Origin: Ciona intestinalis
Lineage: Eukaryota > Chordata > Ascidiacea > Phlebobranchia > Cionidae
DNA length: 64,000 nucleotides
Reading direction: 5' to 3'
NCBI RefSeq assembly: GCF_000224145.3
Contig: NC_020174.2
Location: 5,496,504 to 5,560,503 of the forward strand
The position numbers were made by a program, and so were the translations under genes. A model generated the notes under the pieces. That model had not been told where the DNA came from and did not search any database. It worked only from the letters and a program-made list of their open reading frames with translations. Below, piece by piece: positions 25,101 through 35,519 of the stretch (its first letter is position 1; each line of letters starts with the position of its first letter).

Positions 25101-25117
25101 GCTTACCGTCCAGCCAT
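22107..25117 (-). CDS. GTF2B: Transcription initiation factor IIB
   Basis: Eight exons: 25117-25107, 24559-24394, 24172-24067, 23800-23685, 23460-23329, 23080-22973, 22693-22522 and 22240-22107. All phases close; about 315 residues, the family length. The first exon holds only MAGR-type coding of 11 bases. The N-terminal zinc ribbon is intact (CPQH and CPEC pairs in HCPQHPDA...[12 protein letters not shown]). It is followed by the B-reader/linker ([21 protein letters not shown]) and two cyclin folds ([40 protein letters not shown]). It recruits Pol II to TBP-bound promoters and sets the start site. Introns carry SINEs (22325, 24590) and a hAT-like mini-MITE (24902). Part of exon 3 plus adjacent intron is duplicated at 30201-30450 in the next gene. 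Confidence 0.98.
22325..22515 (-). mobile_element. tRNA-derived SINE copy with head
   Basis: In GTF2B intron 7. The reversed head 'ggccttgaacccataacctc' (box B complement) and 'caataaccactgtgacacac' are present next to a body remnant 'tatcctcacatggtgg'. It abuts the exon 22693-22522 donor. Confidence 0.75.
22722..22960 (-). mobile_element. tRNA-derived SINE copy, diverged
   Basis: Family phrases 'gaatgaaattacttatttat', 'cttacaagtgatcaca', 'agctttgtgggttt'. In GTF2B intron 6. Confidence 0.65.
24590..24720 (+). mobile_element. tRNA-derived SINE, 5' truncated, (ATTC)n tail
   Basis: In GTF2B intron 1. A well-preserved body ('cacccacaaagtaacatact', 'gttttccggccacgcgagga') ends in five ATTC units, showing the 3' tail of the family. 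Confidence 0.9.
24902..25009. mobile_element. hAT-like mini-MITE with TTAGGGG-rich core
   Basis: Complete 108-bp element in GTF2B intron 1. The ends ggtgctagtgaagaatc and gactcttcactagcacc are inverted repeats with one mismatch. Identical 8-bp direct repeats, tataaatt, flank it (24894-24901, 25010-25017), fitting hAT-type insertion. The core is imperfect 'ggttagggggttagtggtta' units. A second partial copy lies just upstream (about 24800-24880). Confidence 0.85.
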
Positions 25118-25988
25118 TTGACCTGTGGAGTACAGCAGTTAGGAGTATAGTAGCGCTTGTTCAAATCAAACTTCCAATGGCAGTAGTTTAACTATGAACA
25201 ATACCAACCAAACACAGCGGTTTAAAATCAGTATAACTATACGCTGTGCATTTAATGAAACTGATTCATCGTCTGGGCAGGAAACAATTTAGGAACAGAA
25301 TGTTTCTTTCGTTTTCCGTTTTAAACTGAGATTCTTTTCATGGTACACTAGCGACTATTTTGCTTCCCTCCGCCTCAGCAAGTAACTTCATGAAAGGACG
25401 GGGAGATAAAAATAAAATATTTCTAACAAAGAGAATAAAACCTATCTCGTCCCCTAAAACAACTGTGATAATAGAACAACAAAACAGGTTTTACACATAC
25501 TTTTATGTTTCGAATAGTACCGAAGTCTATTGAGAGAAAATTAAACCAAAAACTAATTTTCGCAGCTTTCTTTTTACAACTGGTCGTCAAGAAATACACA
25601 TCGTAGTGGTTTTGAAAAAAAAACAATCATTTTAGTTTATTTGTTTGAATTAACTTGTAATAATAAGCATATCTTGGATCTAAATTGTTCTACGTTGTAT
25701 CTCTTGTTATTGCCTTGGAGACCACCAGCGTGGTTTCGTGACAGGGGATGTCCCTTTAGTTTAGTGCAAAACAAATATTAGTGTGATTTTCTTTAGCTTA
25801 GTTGATAGCAATACATGGAAAAAGACCCGCTGCAATTTCATTTAATGCTATAACTTGCTTACAAAAAGTGCCAGTACGTTTGTAAACAAATGTAATGTCC
25901 TTTTTAAAAAAATTACAGATGTTAAAATTCACATTTTTGATACTTTTGATTAATTAATTTATTATCTGGCCCTTAATCCAGTGACAAA
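25118..25988. promoter_or_regulatory. Divergent intergenic region
   Basis: The 871 bp between the ATG of GTF2B (minus) and the ATG of the EF-hand-like gene (plus). It probably holds both promoters. It contains no repeat copy that I recognise and no clear TATA motif at a convincing spacing. Confidence 0.4.
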
Positions 25989-28900
25989 ATGCACCTGGAT
26001 GATACAACACCGGACATGACGTTTACAACTGAAGAAATAAGGTAAATGGTAACTAATTGAAATTTTTTCATTAAAATCATTCATTTAAAAAAATCATTTT
26101 TAAATTTTCAGAGATCTAACTGCTGTTCTTGGTGTAAGTAGAATGTTTACACTTTTAACGAGTGATTATAATACTGTAGTCATACTTTATTTAATTAAAC
26201 CAATAAATGCATTTTTTACAGTTTCCAAGAGATACTTTAAGTAAAGCAATATTTTCTGACTATGATGCAACAGGTATTTCACTCAAGGTAAAGAAGTTAA
26301 TTTGTTTGTTATACAGAGTTACTTTGACCATTATTTTATAAAGTGTTTTATAAACTGTTTTATAGGAATTTCATAAGTGTTGTGACCTGCGCTACTTCCA
26401 CCAGAGTTTAAATTTCACTTTTAACCTTAAATCTGGAGGATACAACACTCATGTGTTAAAGAAGAGCATTCAACTAATTGCAGATGGGATTAGGTAAAAT
26501 TTGTGTAAAGCGGTGTTTAATTTTTGGCCATCTTTATATATTCTGTCAACTGTTTTACGCCGTACACAGTTATACTATACAGCTTCTTACTCTATAAGAG
26601 TAATAGACAAAGTCAATGCAGGAGAAAGCTCACATGGTGTGAAGGTTAGGATTTCAGAACCACATAGATATAATGGCTGAATGATGTCTACAGCATGTTT
26701 ATATTAAAGCCTGAATTGCATACATGTTGCTGTATAGAAATATATAGTTTTTTGAATGCTGTGAGTATAGGTAAACTTTTTTTGTAATCTTCAATCTTCA
26801 AGTAATTATGTTTTGAAGCAATTGTGTTTAAATTATTTACAAGACTAGTTTAAAATATAAAAAACTAGCAAACAAAGTAACGATAATATACTCAGCTTAA
26901 AACAGTTGCAAGAAGTTCGCTTGTCTTTCGAGACGCACGAAGAATACGACCAACGGGGAATGAGAATCGATGAACCAACATTTATTAGAACTTTAAAGCT
27001 GTGTGGACTTGTTATATCACCTCAAAAGCTCATGAACAGAGTAGGACTAGATATTTCCTCGCAATAAAGTTTTTTATTACAAATGGCAGTTTATGTTTTA
27101 TGTGTGAATCATTTTTTTCAGGTGCGACATTTGAAAGCCACTTATAAGCACAAAGATCGGATACAACTTTATGAGTTTCTAGATCTTCTTAGATGGTAAG
27201 TAATGTTGTTTATAATGGCCATTTATATAACAGAATATAATATTAAGAAAACAAAGCTAGACTTATGTTTTAACCCACAAATAAAGTGTTATTTATTGAT
27301 GAAAAATATATCAACATGATATTACGTTTAGGTGTGAATTATTATCAAAGCAACAAATAAATTATGAACAAGTGAAGTCTACAGAACAAACGGAACGAAG
27401 CGTTTATCTGGTAAATAAATTATTTCATTTATTCTGTTTTATTCTAAGCAACAAATGTGTGTTTTTTAGCATTTATGCACTTCTTATGTGAAAGAATAAA
27501 GCTCTCTTTTGTTTGTTCCCAATATTTGTCATTACTTATGTTCTGGGCAAGAATACAGGGACCCATATACATATTATTATTAGAACCTGAAATTCACTAG
27601 TTTTAAGTCAATTACTGTAACTACTGTGCTCCAACCACTTTAGGGTAATGAGCCAAATCTAGTCTAAATCCCCGGTCCCCGACAAGGAACTAATCTATAT
27701 AGAATATACTGTGCTCTTCACAAACTTAATATCACTGCTAAAAAATTCTTAAACTAAATATTACTGATATTTTTTTTATTTCAAGCACTACTGCGATGTG
27801 TTAATTAACTGAGTATTACTGCCAAGATTTATCTTTTTTTAGCTGGATGATTTCAAACAAGTAATCACACCACGACATAAGAAAGTTCTGAATTTACTGA
27901 ACCAGAAATATCAACACCAGGAGCTTCAGTATGGACAACCTAAACTTGTATCTGAAAAGTTTTCTAACAACCCAATTCCACAAGACACCTTTGAATACGA
28001 GGTACTGTGAAGTTCTTTTACTTTTACTCAAAAGTGAAATAAACTTTTCTTAAAATATTATTGTGACATATTGAAGTACAAGCTCATACTATTTTACTTT
28101 TATTCAAAAATTTCAGATTAAAATTTGTTAAGATAATGGTTATGTGACTTTATTTTAAAATTGTCTTATATTATCACAGGTTAGACTTGCAAATGAAGAT
28201 TTTGCTAATTTGAAAAAAAGATTAAAGAAGACAAGCAAACAGGTTGGTCAGGACATATTTATGTATAATAATTCTTTAAGACACAAGTGAAGTTTCCATA
28301 TGTTGCACAAGCATGATGTTTCCATATGTACACCTACACATATAGCATTTATTTTCTAATATTTATTAATTTCCTTCTCATCACTGTTTTATTTATTTTA
28401 TTTCCAATACTGTATTTGAAGAAATAAATTAAACATTATGTTCATAAGTGTATGTTTTTCCCTATACTTTACTGTTTTAATTATTCTGATCTTGGTTACA
28501 GTATCCGAAGACATAAACTAAAAAAATGTTTGTTTTTTCAGGTAAAAATGTCAAGAGGTGGATTCACAAACATAAGAGCAAAGTCAGCAGTTACATCAAG
28601 CACTTCTGCTGTGCAGTCGAATAAAAGCACAACTTCTTATGCATCAAGTGTGGCAGGGGCGAAAAGAAACAAAAAGAAAGGTAATATACATAGTGCAAAT
28701 TAAATATTAAATTAAGTTTACATTTTTAACCAAATTATATATTTTTTGTAGGTGCCGCAGCATCTGTATCTATGACTACAATTTCAGACAAAACGTAAGT
28801 TTCCACACTTCGTTTAATATCTGCACATGATAAAGTAAGTCTATTAACTAATACATGTTGTAACTTTGTCAACAGCCAAGCTACAGTTCCAGCAAATTTC

Positions 28901-31900
28901 CAGCACAAGCCACAAAAGGTGGAAATACAAAGAAGACCAGCATCTTGCCCTATATATACACCACAGGATCAAACATATGTTAAACAACTGAAATTTGACA
29001 TTGAGACTGAAGTAAGTTTAATGCTCCAAACTTAACTTAATTTATTCAAACGTTCCAAACTTGCCTGCATAGCTTTCAAATGAAACTTTTTCTATGATAA
29101 TACTACATTTTCTGGTTAAAATCTTATAAGCAGGCGTGATGTGTATATTATGGGGCACCTGTATTATAACTTCTGTTCTGAAGGCCCCACATGTGTAGAA
29201 AAAAACAAATAACATCCATTCAAACTAACAAGCCAAGTGTCTTATGTTACAGAGTCAGAGATGGTCAGATTATTTCACCGATGAAATTTCATCTCATCTT
29301 CCAAATTATCAAGAAGTGATGAAGAGATTGGTCAAAGAACCTCCAGCTCCAGGAGTAAAGAGAATATATAGAAGAGAACGACCTTCGAAAAAATTTGTTC
29401 GAAGACTTGCCGAACCAAAACCTATGTAAGAATTAATCTTGTTGTAGTAAGTATACAAAACTTTCACAAGGCAAACCTAGGTTTTGTACTTTTGTTTATA
29501 GCCACATATGAATTGAATAGCCATGTTTTGTAAATAATTGGCTGAATAAAGAGTTTTGTATGTTTTGCAATCAACACAACATAATACAGAAACATACTTG
29601 AGCTATCTTGGCTATGCTTACATTTCTTACAGGCTTCCCAACACTCATTTAAAACATTGTTCTGCATTGACACAAGGCATGGGGAGTGATGAACATGCTG
29701 TGACATTACAAAAGCATGCAAGTGTGGTCAATGAGACAAGGAAATCAAAACGAAAACCAAGAAGGTAAACAACAATACCTGAAAAATGTAATCGATGTTT
29801 TATGTTTGATCCAGTTGTGCTTTCAAATTTATTACCGAAATGTAGATTATTTAAGGACATAGTAATTAACACAAATGTATCAGTGTTTCTTGTTCATCCT
29901 CACATGGTGGGGCAATGATAGCCAATATGACATTGAATTTCACACACCTCGTGCCTGCTTACAAGTTACTACATGCTAGGCTGTGATCTGTATGTAACAA
30001 ATTCTCATTAACTTGGAGTTATTATTGTAGCAGAAAGAGAAAGCAACCCAAGGGCCACACAAGCTTTCTACACACTTTTCTATCAGAACTGGATACAGAC
30101 GATGCAACAGATTCTGACACTGAATCAGAAAATAATGGTGAGACATTTACATTGGTTGTGTTTCATATATATTATTAAATGTAATGTTTTTCAGACATCT
30201 TAATTTTGCTCTCATTTTTAATAATAAATAATTAAATATAGGATAGCTTTCGATTTGCTATCATTTTGGTTAAATCAAATAAAATTATGAACAATATAAT
30301 GGAACAATTTGTATACATTGCCAAAAGTTAGATTGTAAATATATAATAAAAATTTGCATTATTAGGCACAAAATAAAAACCCAGCAATGCTTACCATTAT
30401 CATTAGAAGAACCTGGTGGTCCAGATGGTCGCTCAATAATTGTGGATAAAATGTGGATAAAGATTGTGTTTCATATATATTATTAAATGTAATGTTTTTC
30501 AGACATCTTAAATGAAAACTTGAATGATGTGGAAAAGTTAGAGCATGGACCATTTATTAACCAGGGCACTCTTCAAATGGTAAAACAGAATTTTGTCTGT
30601 GGTTACATAATACTAGTATATATATATCTGAAAGAGATTCTTGGAAATTGTTTGTTTTGTGAAACGATAAAAAACAATTGCAAAAACATTTCGTTCAAAC
30701 TTATATTATAATGATCTAACAACAGCAGCATACACAAATATAAAACTTTCCAACTTAGGTAGAGAGCACAGACAGCATGATGAATCAACCTGCGATAGAG
30801 TGTGTCACACCTGCAATGGTAAAGCGAGATAAAGTGTCTGAAGCCATGGACTTGATTTGTGGAGATTTTTCTCGGGTGTATTTGGTTCCTCAGAAGCTAA
30901 GTGTTAGGCAGAGGATGATTAATCAAAGCATTGACGAGTCAAACCAACAGGTTGCTTTTATATTTAAATAAATGATTGATTGTAGCTTAGTTATGACAAT
31001 TGTTATAACACAGGTGTTCTATTTCATACATATTGTGCCCTGTTACGAGTTACCACAAATGTCACTTTTTGGGTAATTGTTTTTTTTTCTGTATGGCCAA
31101 CAATTTGAACAACACATATGGGAACTACTGGGCTTGGGCAATTGATGCAAAGTGTCTTGTTCAAAATAGCAGCATTAAGCTTCTATCCAAAACTCTGGCT
31201 TAGAGGCAGGCACGCTGACCACTTTTCCATGGCGCCGGATGTATACATATTTCTTATGAAGTATTATTCCACATTTATAGTTACACCACAAGAAAAAAGA
31301 AAAGTCGTTTGATCCACCAACCTCAAGACCTGTCAGTGCAAGATCTGTTGACAGTCAAACAACTGAAACAACTGCATTCGAACAATATATAAGTGATCCA
31401 GAAAATTTAAAGTAGGTATATATTGAACATATACCTTTCTGTATATATCAATGATTGTAAAGTATCTGATTTAAAAGTGTTCGTTTTTAACACTAGTTTA
31501 TTTTTAGAGTGTCGGAAGAATACAAAGCAAAGGAAGAAGAAGAAAAAACTTCTGGGTTGAGAAAATCTTACAAACGGTATGAATGCATGTTGTTTTATTC
31601 ATCCACACAACTAAAATAAAGCATGAGTGTTCTGTTTCATAGGCACCTTTTTACTGGTCATGAATTGCTAAAGTACAACTTTTTGTGTATTTGGTGTTTT
31701 TTTGTGAATGGATGACAATTTTCTAAACATCAGTGAACACTGGGTTGTAAGGATTTAAGAATTATTAAATGCCTTGTAAAAGAACACACACACCCACAGA
31801 AGTGGCAGCATGAACCTAGTATCCTCTGGTTACAAGCAAGCACTTTTATCAATTTTCTTCTGCGCCATAAAGATATTAAACATTCTGTAGTTCGTTAATA

Positions 31901-31995
31901 TTTAAATAACTTTAACACAATACATGCAATCTGCTAACAAAATACACAGAACTTTTTTTTCCTATAGAATGACAAGACGGTTATCAGCATATTGA
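25989..31995 (+). CDS. Uncharacterised 667-residue protein with degenerate EF-hand
   Basis: Twenty exons: 25989-26041, 26112-26133, 26222-26287, 26366-26493, 26896-27040, 27122-27195, 27332-27410, 27843-28001, 28180-28242, 28542-28680, 28752-28794, 28876-29011, 29253-29425, 29633-29764, 30031-30137, 30503-30579, 30759-30950, 31293-31411, 31508-31576 and 31968-31995. All phases close. The N-terminus has an EF-hand-like loop, DYDATGISLKEF, which lacks the usual Glu at position 12. A second helical unit follows (RIDEPTFIRTLKLCGLVISP...IQLYEFLDLLRWCELL). The rest is Lys/Ser-rich, with a basic run (RKSKRKPRR) and an acidic run (ELDTDDATDSDTESE). Family not recognised; a cilium-linked EF-hand scaffold is possible but unproven. 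The intron before exon 16 carries a copied piece of GTF2B and a duplicated acceptor. Confidence 0.88.
29885..29990 (-). mobile_element. tRNA-derived SINE fragment
   Basis: Intronic. 'ttcatcctcacatggtggggc', cut short here, and 'ctgcttacaagttactacat' match the family body. Confidence 0.7.
30156..30511. repeat. Duplicated GTF2B segment between 48-bp direct repeats
   Basis: 30201-30450 is a close copy, in the same plus-strand orientation, of 23873-24121. That source spans GTF2B intron 3 plus about 55 bases of exon 3 with its splice donor. The 48 bp at 30156-30203 are repeated identically at 30464-30511, and each repeat contains an acceptor (tgtttttcag|acatctta). Only the downstream acceptor keeps the host gene in frame. 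Confidence 0.93.
31000..31245 (-). mobile_element. tRNA-derived SINE copy, diverged
   Basis: Intronic. 'ttataacacaggtgttctat', 'gttacgagttaccaca', and a reversed head-like 'gaggcaggcacgctgaccac'. Confidence 0.7.
31595..31865 (-). mobile_element. tRNA-derived SINE copy, strongly diverged
   Basis: Intronic. 'ttattcatccacacaac', 'gtgttctgtttcatagg', and 'gaacctagtatcctctggtt' as a decayed reversed head. Confidence 0.55.
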
Positions 31996-32618
31996 TCCTC
32001 AAAACAAGTAAAGGAATATAAATTCATAAAAATGAACGTTCATTACAATGCAATTGATTTCATATATCGCTAGAGAAAATCTCCATTAGACCCTTGTAAC
32101 AAAATTACTACTGTGTATATGGTAGTCTAGATGTTTTACCGTGTTCTTTATTTGTTTTTACCGTGTTCCGTGTTCTGTCCCGCTTTTATAAGTTACTGTT
32201 AGCTTTATTATGCAGTGTTTGTTAAACTATTATCTCAATAATATGATATGCAGTGAGGGAATCTATTTTGGAAATGTTTATTTCCAGCAGTGAGTTATAA
32301 CATTACACATCCTTTCATTTAAATAAATTGTAGCTGTTTTGTTGTTTTATGTGCGCTTTGAATATACATTCATTTCAAGAGAAGTTTCAATATACATTCA
32401 TTTACATAAAAAACTGTATTATATGAATGAACGTCAACTACATGAGAGTTGATATAGTTAACGGGCACGTTCCATTAAATTGATCGATAAAGTCTACTTC
32501 GATTATGTATTGAGTCGGCTATGAGGCTACACAATTTCACACAGGTTATTTAAACGGGGAAGTGTCGTGATATATTTGTTGCAAATTTTGTTTGTCGTTT
32601 AACAAAACAACATACTGT

Positions 32619-32689
32619 GCCTCCAGTGAGGTTTGAACTCACGACCCCTGGTTTACGAGACCAGTGCTCTACCACTGAGCTATAGAGGC
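32619..32689 (-). tRNA. tRNA-Thr-CGU: tRNA-Thr (anticodon CGU)
   Basis: The 71-nt reverse strand folds fully. The acceptor stem is GCCTCTA with TGGAGGC. The D arm is GCTC/GAGC with loop AGTGGTA. The anticodon arm is CTGGT-CTCGTAA-ACCAG, giving anticodon CGU (Thr, ACG codons). The T arm is GTGAG-TTCAAAC-CTCAC. Boxes A and B are intact and no intron is present. A T-rich run follows within about 15 bases (TTGTTTTG), a weak Pol III terminator. Confidence 0.96.
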
Positions 32690-32882
32690 TCACCATGTAA
32701 ACCTGCACCACATAACACAAGTTGTAAGGAAAATAATGTTTATTTTAACAAATGTATTTTAATAATACCCAGGTGACAATCTCGCGATAAAAGCTCGATA
32801 ACAATTTGCAGATTTAACATTATTGTCATTAACTGTAAACTGAACTCAAACAAACGGAGACGTCTTCACAGACTTGGTAAGC

Positions 32883-33109
32883 TTATCGGCCATAGCGGTC
32901 CTGGAAATATACACTTTTGGTTATACAAATCCCAGTCCAAACAATGCTTTACTTACATTAAATCTTCCGAAACGGTGTAGGGGACCGACCCAATCGACAT
33001 ACCCTACATAAAGCCTAGCAGGAAACCCATAACGACGTCGATTAGTTCCCTCGATTTGGCCAACGACACAGCAGACAAGAACAATGAGAAGTAGAAGCTT
33101 GAAATTCAT
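32883..33109 (-). CDS. Small secreted cationic peptide precursor (56 aa)
   Basis: Two exons, 33109-32957 and 32900-32883, with donor aat|gtaagt and acceptor ttccag|gac, both in phase 0. The first 21 residues (MNFKLLLLIVLVCCVVGQIEG) form a strong signal peptide. The remaining 35 residues are Arg- and Tyr-rich with few acidic residues. They contain LHRFGRFN and end DRYGR-stop. RFGR and RYGR match the Gly-Arg amidation/cleavage signature of neuropeptide precursors, so RF-amide and RY-amide products are possible. A short cationic host-defence peptide is the alternative. No cysteine remains after the signal peptide. A TATA box lies about 60 bp upstream (33169-33174). Without splicing, the ORF would end differently (VSKALFGLGFV). 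Confidence 0.82.
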
Positions 33110-33168
33110 CCTTCAAGCGTTGATTCAATTTTGAAGAACTGAAGCGATGTACGTTAAATTATAACAGA

Positions 33169-33174
33169 TTTTAT
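33169..33174 (-). promoter_or_regulatory. TATA box of the peptide gene
   Basis: TATAAA on the minus strand (context gaatataaaatctg), 60 bp upstream of the ATG at 33109. This leaves room for a short 5' UTR of about 30 bases. Confidence 0.6.
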
Positions 33175-33248
33175 ATTCACGTTTGTTTCAACTGTAGGAA
33201 GAATTTTAAACCTGCGCGTTAGAGGTTTCGTTTTATTTACTTTTGCTT

Positions 33249-33445
33249 ATAGTGGGGTGGGGGAAGATGGGACACCTTTAGCACATAGTATCTAAGTATC
33301 CTGATCAAGTTTTAAACAATTAATAACAACGCTCTAAGGGGGTTGTGAAGGCACAGTTTTATAATTCTTTAATTTTTTTTGTTTACTACCAAACTGGACG
33401 GGAAAATGGAATGAACAAGTGTCCCATCCCCCCCACCCTACTATA
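33249..33445. mobile_element. TA-MITE, full-length copy
   Basis: Full copy with strong ends (tggggtgggggaagatggga and gtcccatcccccccacccta). The core has 'gatcaagttttaaacaatta' and 'gtttactaccaaactggacg'. Confidence 0.95.
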
Positions 33446-33595
33446 TAGTAGGATGAGGTAAGACGGGATACCTTCAACACGTAATATCCAAATAACTGAT
33501 CGTGTTTTAAACAATTAATAACGGTCTATGTGAGTCGTAGGGATACGGTTTTATAATTCTTTGAATGTTTAACTTGCTTTATCTTTATTCCGTTT
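33446..33595. mobile_element. TA-MITE, second copy head-to-tail, truncated
   Basis: Begins (tagtaggatgaggtaagacg) at the TA where the previous copy ends. It runs in the same direction through 'cggttttataattctttgaa' and then loses the right end. Confidence 0.88.
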
Positions 33596-34268
33596 CATAC
33601 ACCTCGCTTATGTACCAACTATAAGCTGTAAAGATAAAATAAACTGCACCAAACCTACAGCTAAAACAACTTACAACAAATGTATATCCCAATCTTCTAC
33701 CACATAAGTTTTCGAGTTCTGAACATTAACACACTAAGCCTTACTAAGTCTCACATAAACCAATAACAACTTTTTGACAGCATCTCCTTATTTTGTCCGA
33801 CTATTTCCAGGTATAAAGGCAGAGTCAGCTAAGTTTGAATGGGTTTGAGTGGGTTAGGATACACAATCCTGATACTTTTATTTAAGTAGTTTTTACCTAA
33901 TGGCAAAATACTCATATGTTGATTTAGGTAAATTTGATAAGACAATCAAATACTCACTATTTCTAAATATTTGTTAATATTGAAATAATTGGAGTTTGTT
34001 TTAACGTTCTTGCTTTCAATAACACAAGTGTTCGGATAAAACTAAGACCCAAACTATTGTGCATTAAGAAAAAAATAAAATCAAAAACAGTTAAAAGAGA
34101 AATGTTTGTATCCTCTGTACTCCAGACGTAACAATCAATTATGAATAAACTTGAATAAATTTAAAAACTGTTAAGAGTACCAAAAACCAAACACTGATAT
34201 ACCAAATTAACCAAAAACACTTTAAATAAGCGTGGCAATTGTCCTATCTGTAAATAACATAGTTGTAT

Positions 34269-34463
34269 TCATGAATTTGAAGTTGTAGGAACTTGTAAAA
34301 CAGAATTCTCTTCATTGTGTGAATTGTTTGGTTTTGATGTTGTTTGTATCATACTTCGTAATGCAAGCTCTTCCACTTGTAACCTCCTCAGTTGATCTTC
34401 AAGTTTTTCTTTTACTTCATTTAACTTGTCAGCTTCTTCTTGTAATGCAGATAGTTTAGACAT
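34269..34463 (-). CDS. SNAPC5: snRNA-activating protein complex subunit 5
   Basis: Single exon, 64 residues. A leucine-rich amphipathic helix carries EDQLRRLQVEELALRSMI, closely matching the DQLNRLKVEELALQSMI core of human SNAPC5. SNAPC5 is the small coiled-coil subunit that stabilises the SNAPc complex on snRNA gene promoters. The protein is shorter than human (about 98 residues) because the acidic C-tail is missing and is replaced by a short Ser/Asn-rich end. RMI2 lies 585 bp upstream on the same strand. AG acceptor-like sites sit within 50 bp upstream, so trans-splicing is possible but unproven. Confidence 0.92.
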   Translation of the reverse strand: MSKLSALQEEADKLNEVKEKLEDQLRRLQVEELALRSMIQTTSKPNNSHNEENSVLQVPTTSNS

Positions 34464-34580
34464 TCAAACACTTTTTATTGTGCCCTTAAATATTAATCCT
34501 GATAAAATACAAAAATATACAAATCTAAAACAATTTGTTTGCAAAATAGTGATGACATTTTCTCACATGTGAAAGACCAA

Positions 34581-34752
34581 GGTAATACTGCCGCTGGTGA
34601 CCCGTGAAAAGCACGATTTCGCGCATTTTCAAAGTTAATTTTCGACACGAACGCCCAAGTTTTTTAAAAAAAAATTATACAGCGAGTATCAGGGAGACAT
34701 AAGGAACACTTTGGGACCAAAATTTTCAATGGTCACCAGCGGCAGTATTACC
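34581..34752. mobile_element. 172-bp MITE with perfect 22-bp ends
   Basis: Terminal inverted repeats are exact over 22 bp (outer 20: ggtaatactgccgctggtga). There is no coding capacity. It lies between RMI2 and SNAPC5 and is unrelated to the TA-MITE family. Confidence 0.93.
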
Positions 34753-35048
34753 AAAGACCAATACATATAGTTATGTGTGTGCGAACTGCTTAGTAGTCTA
34801 CAGTCATTTACATCTCATTCTGTATTAATATAAATTTCTATATTTATCTAATAGAATTATTCAGACGTTAATATTATTAATGTGCTTAAAATAAACTATA
34901 CATGCATCCCAAAAAACGAACAACATTAACTTTTGTATAGTTCGCCATACGGCTCATATAATACACAACATCAGACATATCATATGTAAAGTATTAGGAT
35001 GGCAGTGTTAATATTAAACCAAAAACATTCTTACATGGAAACAACTTT

Positions 35049-35519
35049 TTATGTAGAATTCATTTGAATTAATTCCTGTTGTGCGTGATTGACTTCCGAT
35101 TTCCATAACTTTCCCAAACAACAATTCTTATTTTGTGAGATATCTGTGACTTTGATTCCACGTAATCGCGCACAAATCTCGATATTTTGGATATCTGAGC
35201 TCTCTATTACCTGGTTGGTATTTGAGATGTACCCAATAACCATGACAACATCATTTTCTTGTATTGGTTTCGAAGGAAGGGGTAGTTTTGATAATCCAGT
35301 AACTAAACAAAGTCCAGTTCCATCATTTATTAGCAATGTTTCATTATCCACTTTTACCACGTGTCCTTGTATCCAAGCATTAGTGATAAACAGTGCGGAG
35401 TTTTTTCCAAAACTTAATTTCCATTTGTTAAACGAGACGTTCGAATCAGACCATAACTCCGCCGAAACCAATTGATTCAAAAATAATTTGCAGGCTGGCT
35501 GTTGAAGAACCATTGACAT
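35049..35519 (-). CDS. RMI2: RecQ-mediated genome instability protein 2
   Basis: Single exon, 156 residues, close to human RMI2 (147). It is one OB fold: ITNAWIQGHVVKVDNETLLI corresponds to the human WMQGRVV strand pair, DVVMVIGYI to YVMVMGVV, and the C-terminal RGIKVTDIS...LWKSEV to VKMTDLS...LWELEV. RMI2 pairs with RMI1 in the BLM-TOP3A dissolvasome that resolves double Holliday junctions. The N-terminus has an extra segment (LVSAELWSDSNVSFNKWKLSF) aligning with the family's LAEQL...WRLSR start. The first ATG codes MSM; either Met could start. Confidence 0.93.
   Translation of the reverse strand: MSMVLQQPACKLFLNQLVSAELWSDSNVSFNKWKLSFGKNSALFITNAWIQGHVVKVDNETLLINDGTGLCLVTGLSKLPLPSKPIQENDVVMVIGYISNTNQVIESSDIQNIEICARLRGIKVTDISQNKNCCLGKLWKSEVNHAQQELIQMNST

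Noticed and set aside
26570-26645. Open stretch with good acceptor and donor, first read as an exon of the EF-hand-like gene
   Set aside because: Its phase matches neither neighbour. Joining 26493 directly to 26896 keeps the frame and reads well.
34269-35519. Classic tight tunicate operon of RMI2 and SNAPC5
   Set aside because: The spacer is 585 bp, too long for the near-zero spacers typical of such operons. Kept only as a weak finding.
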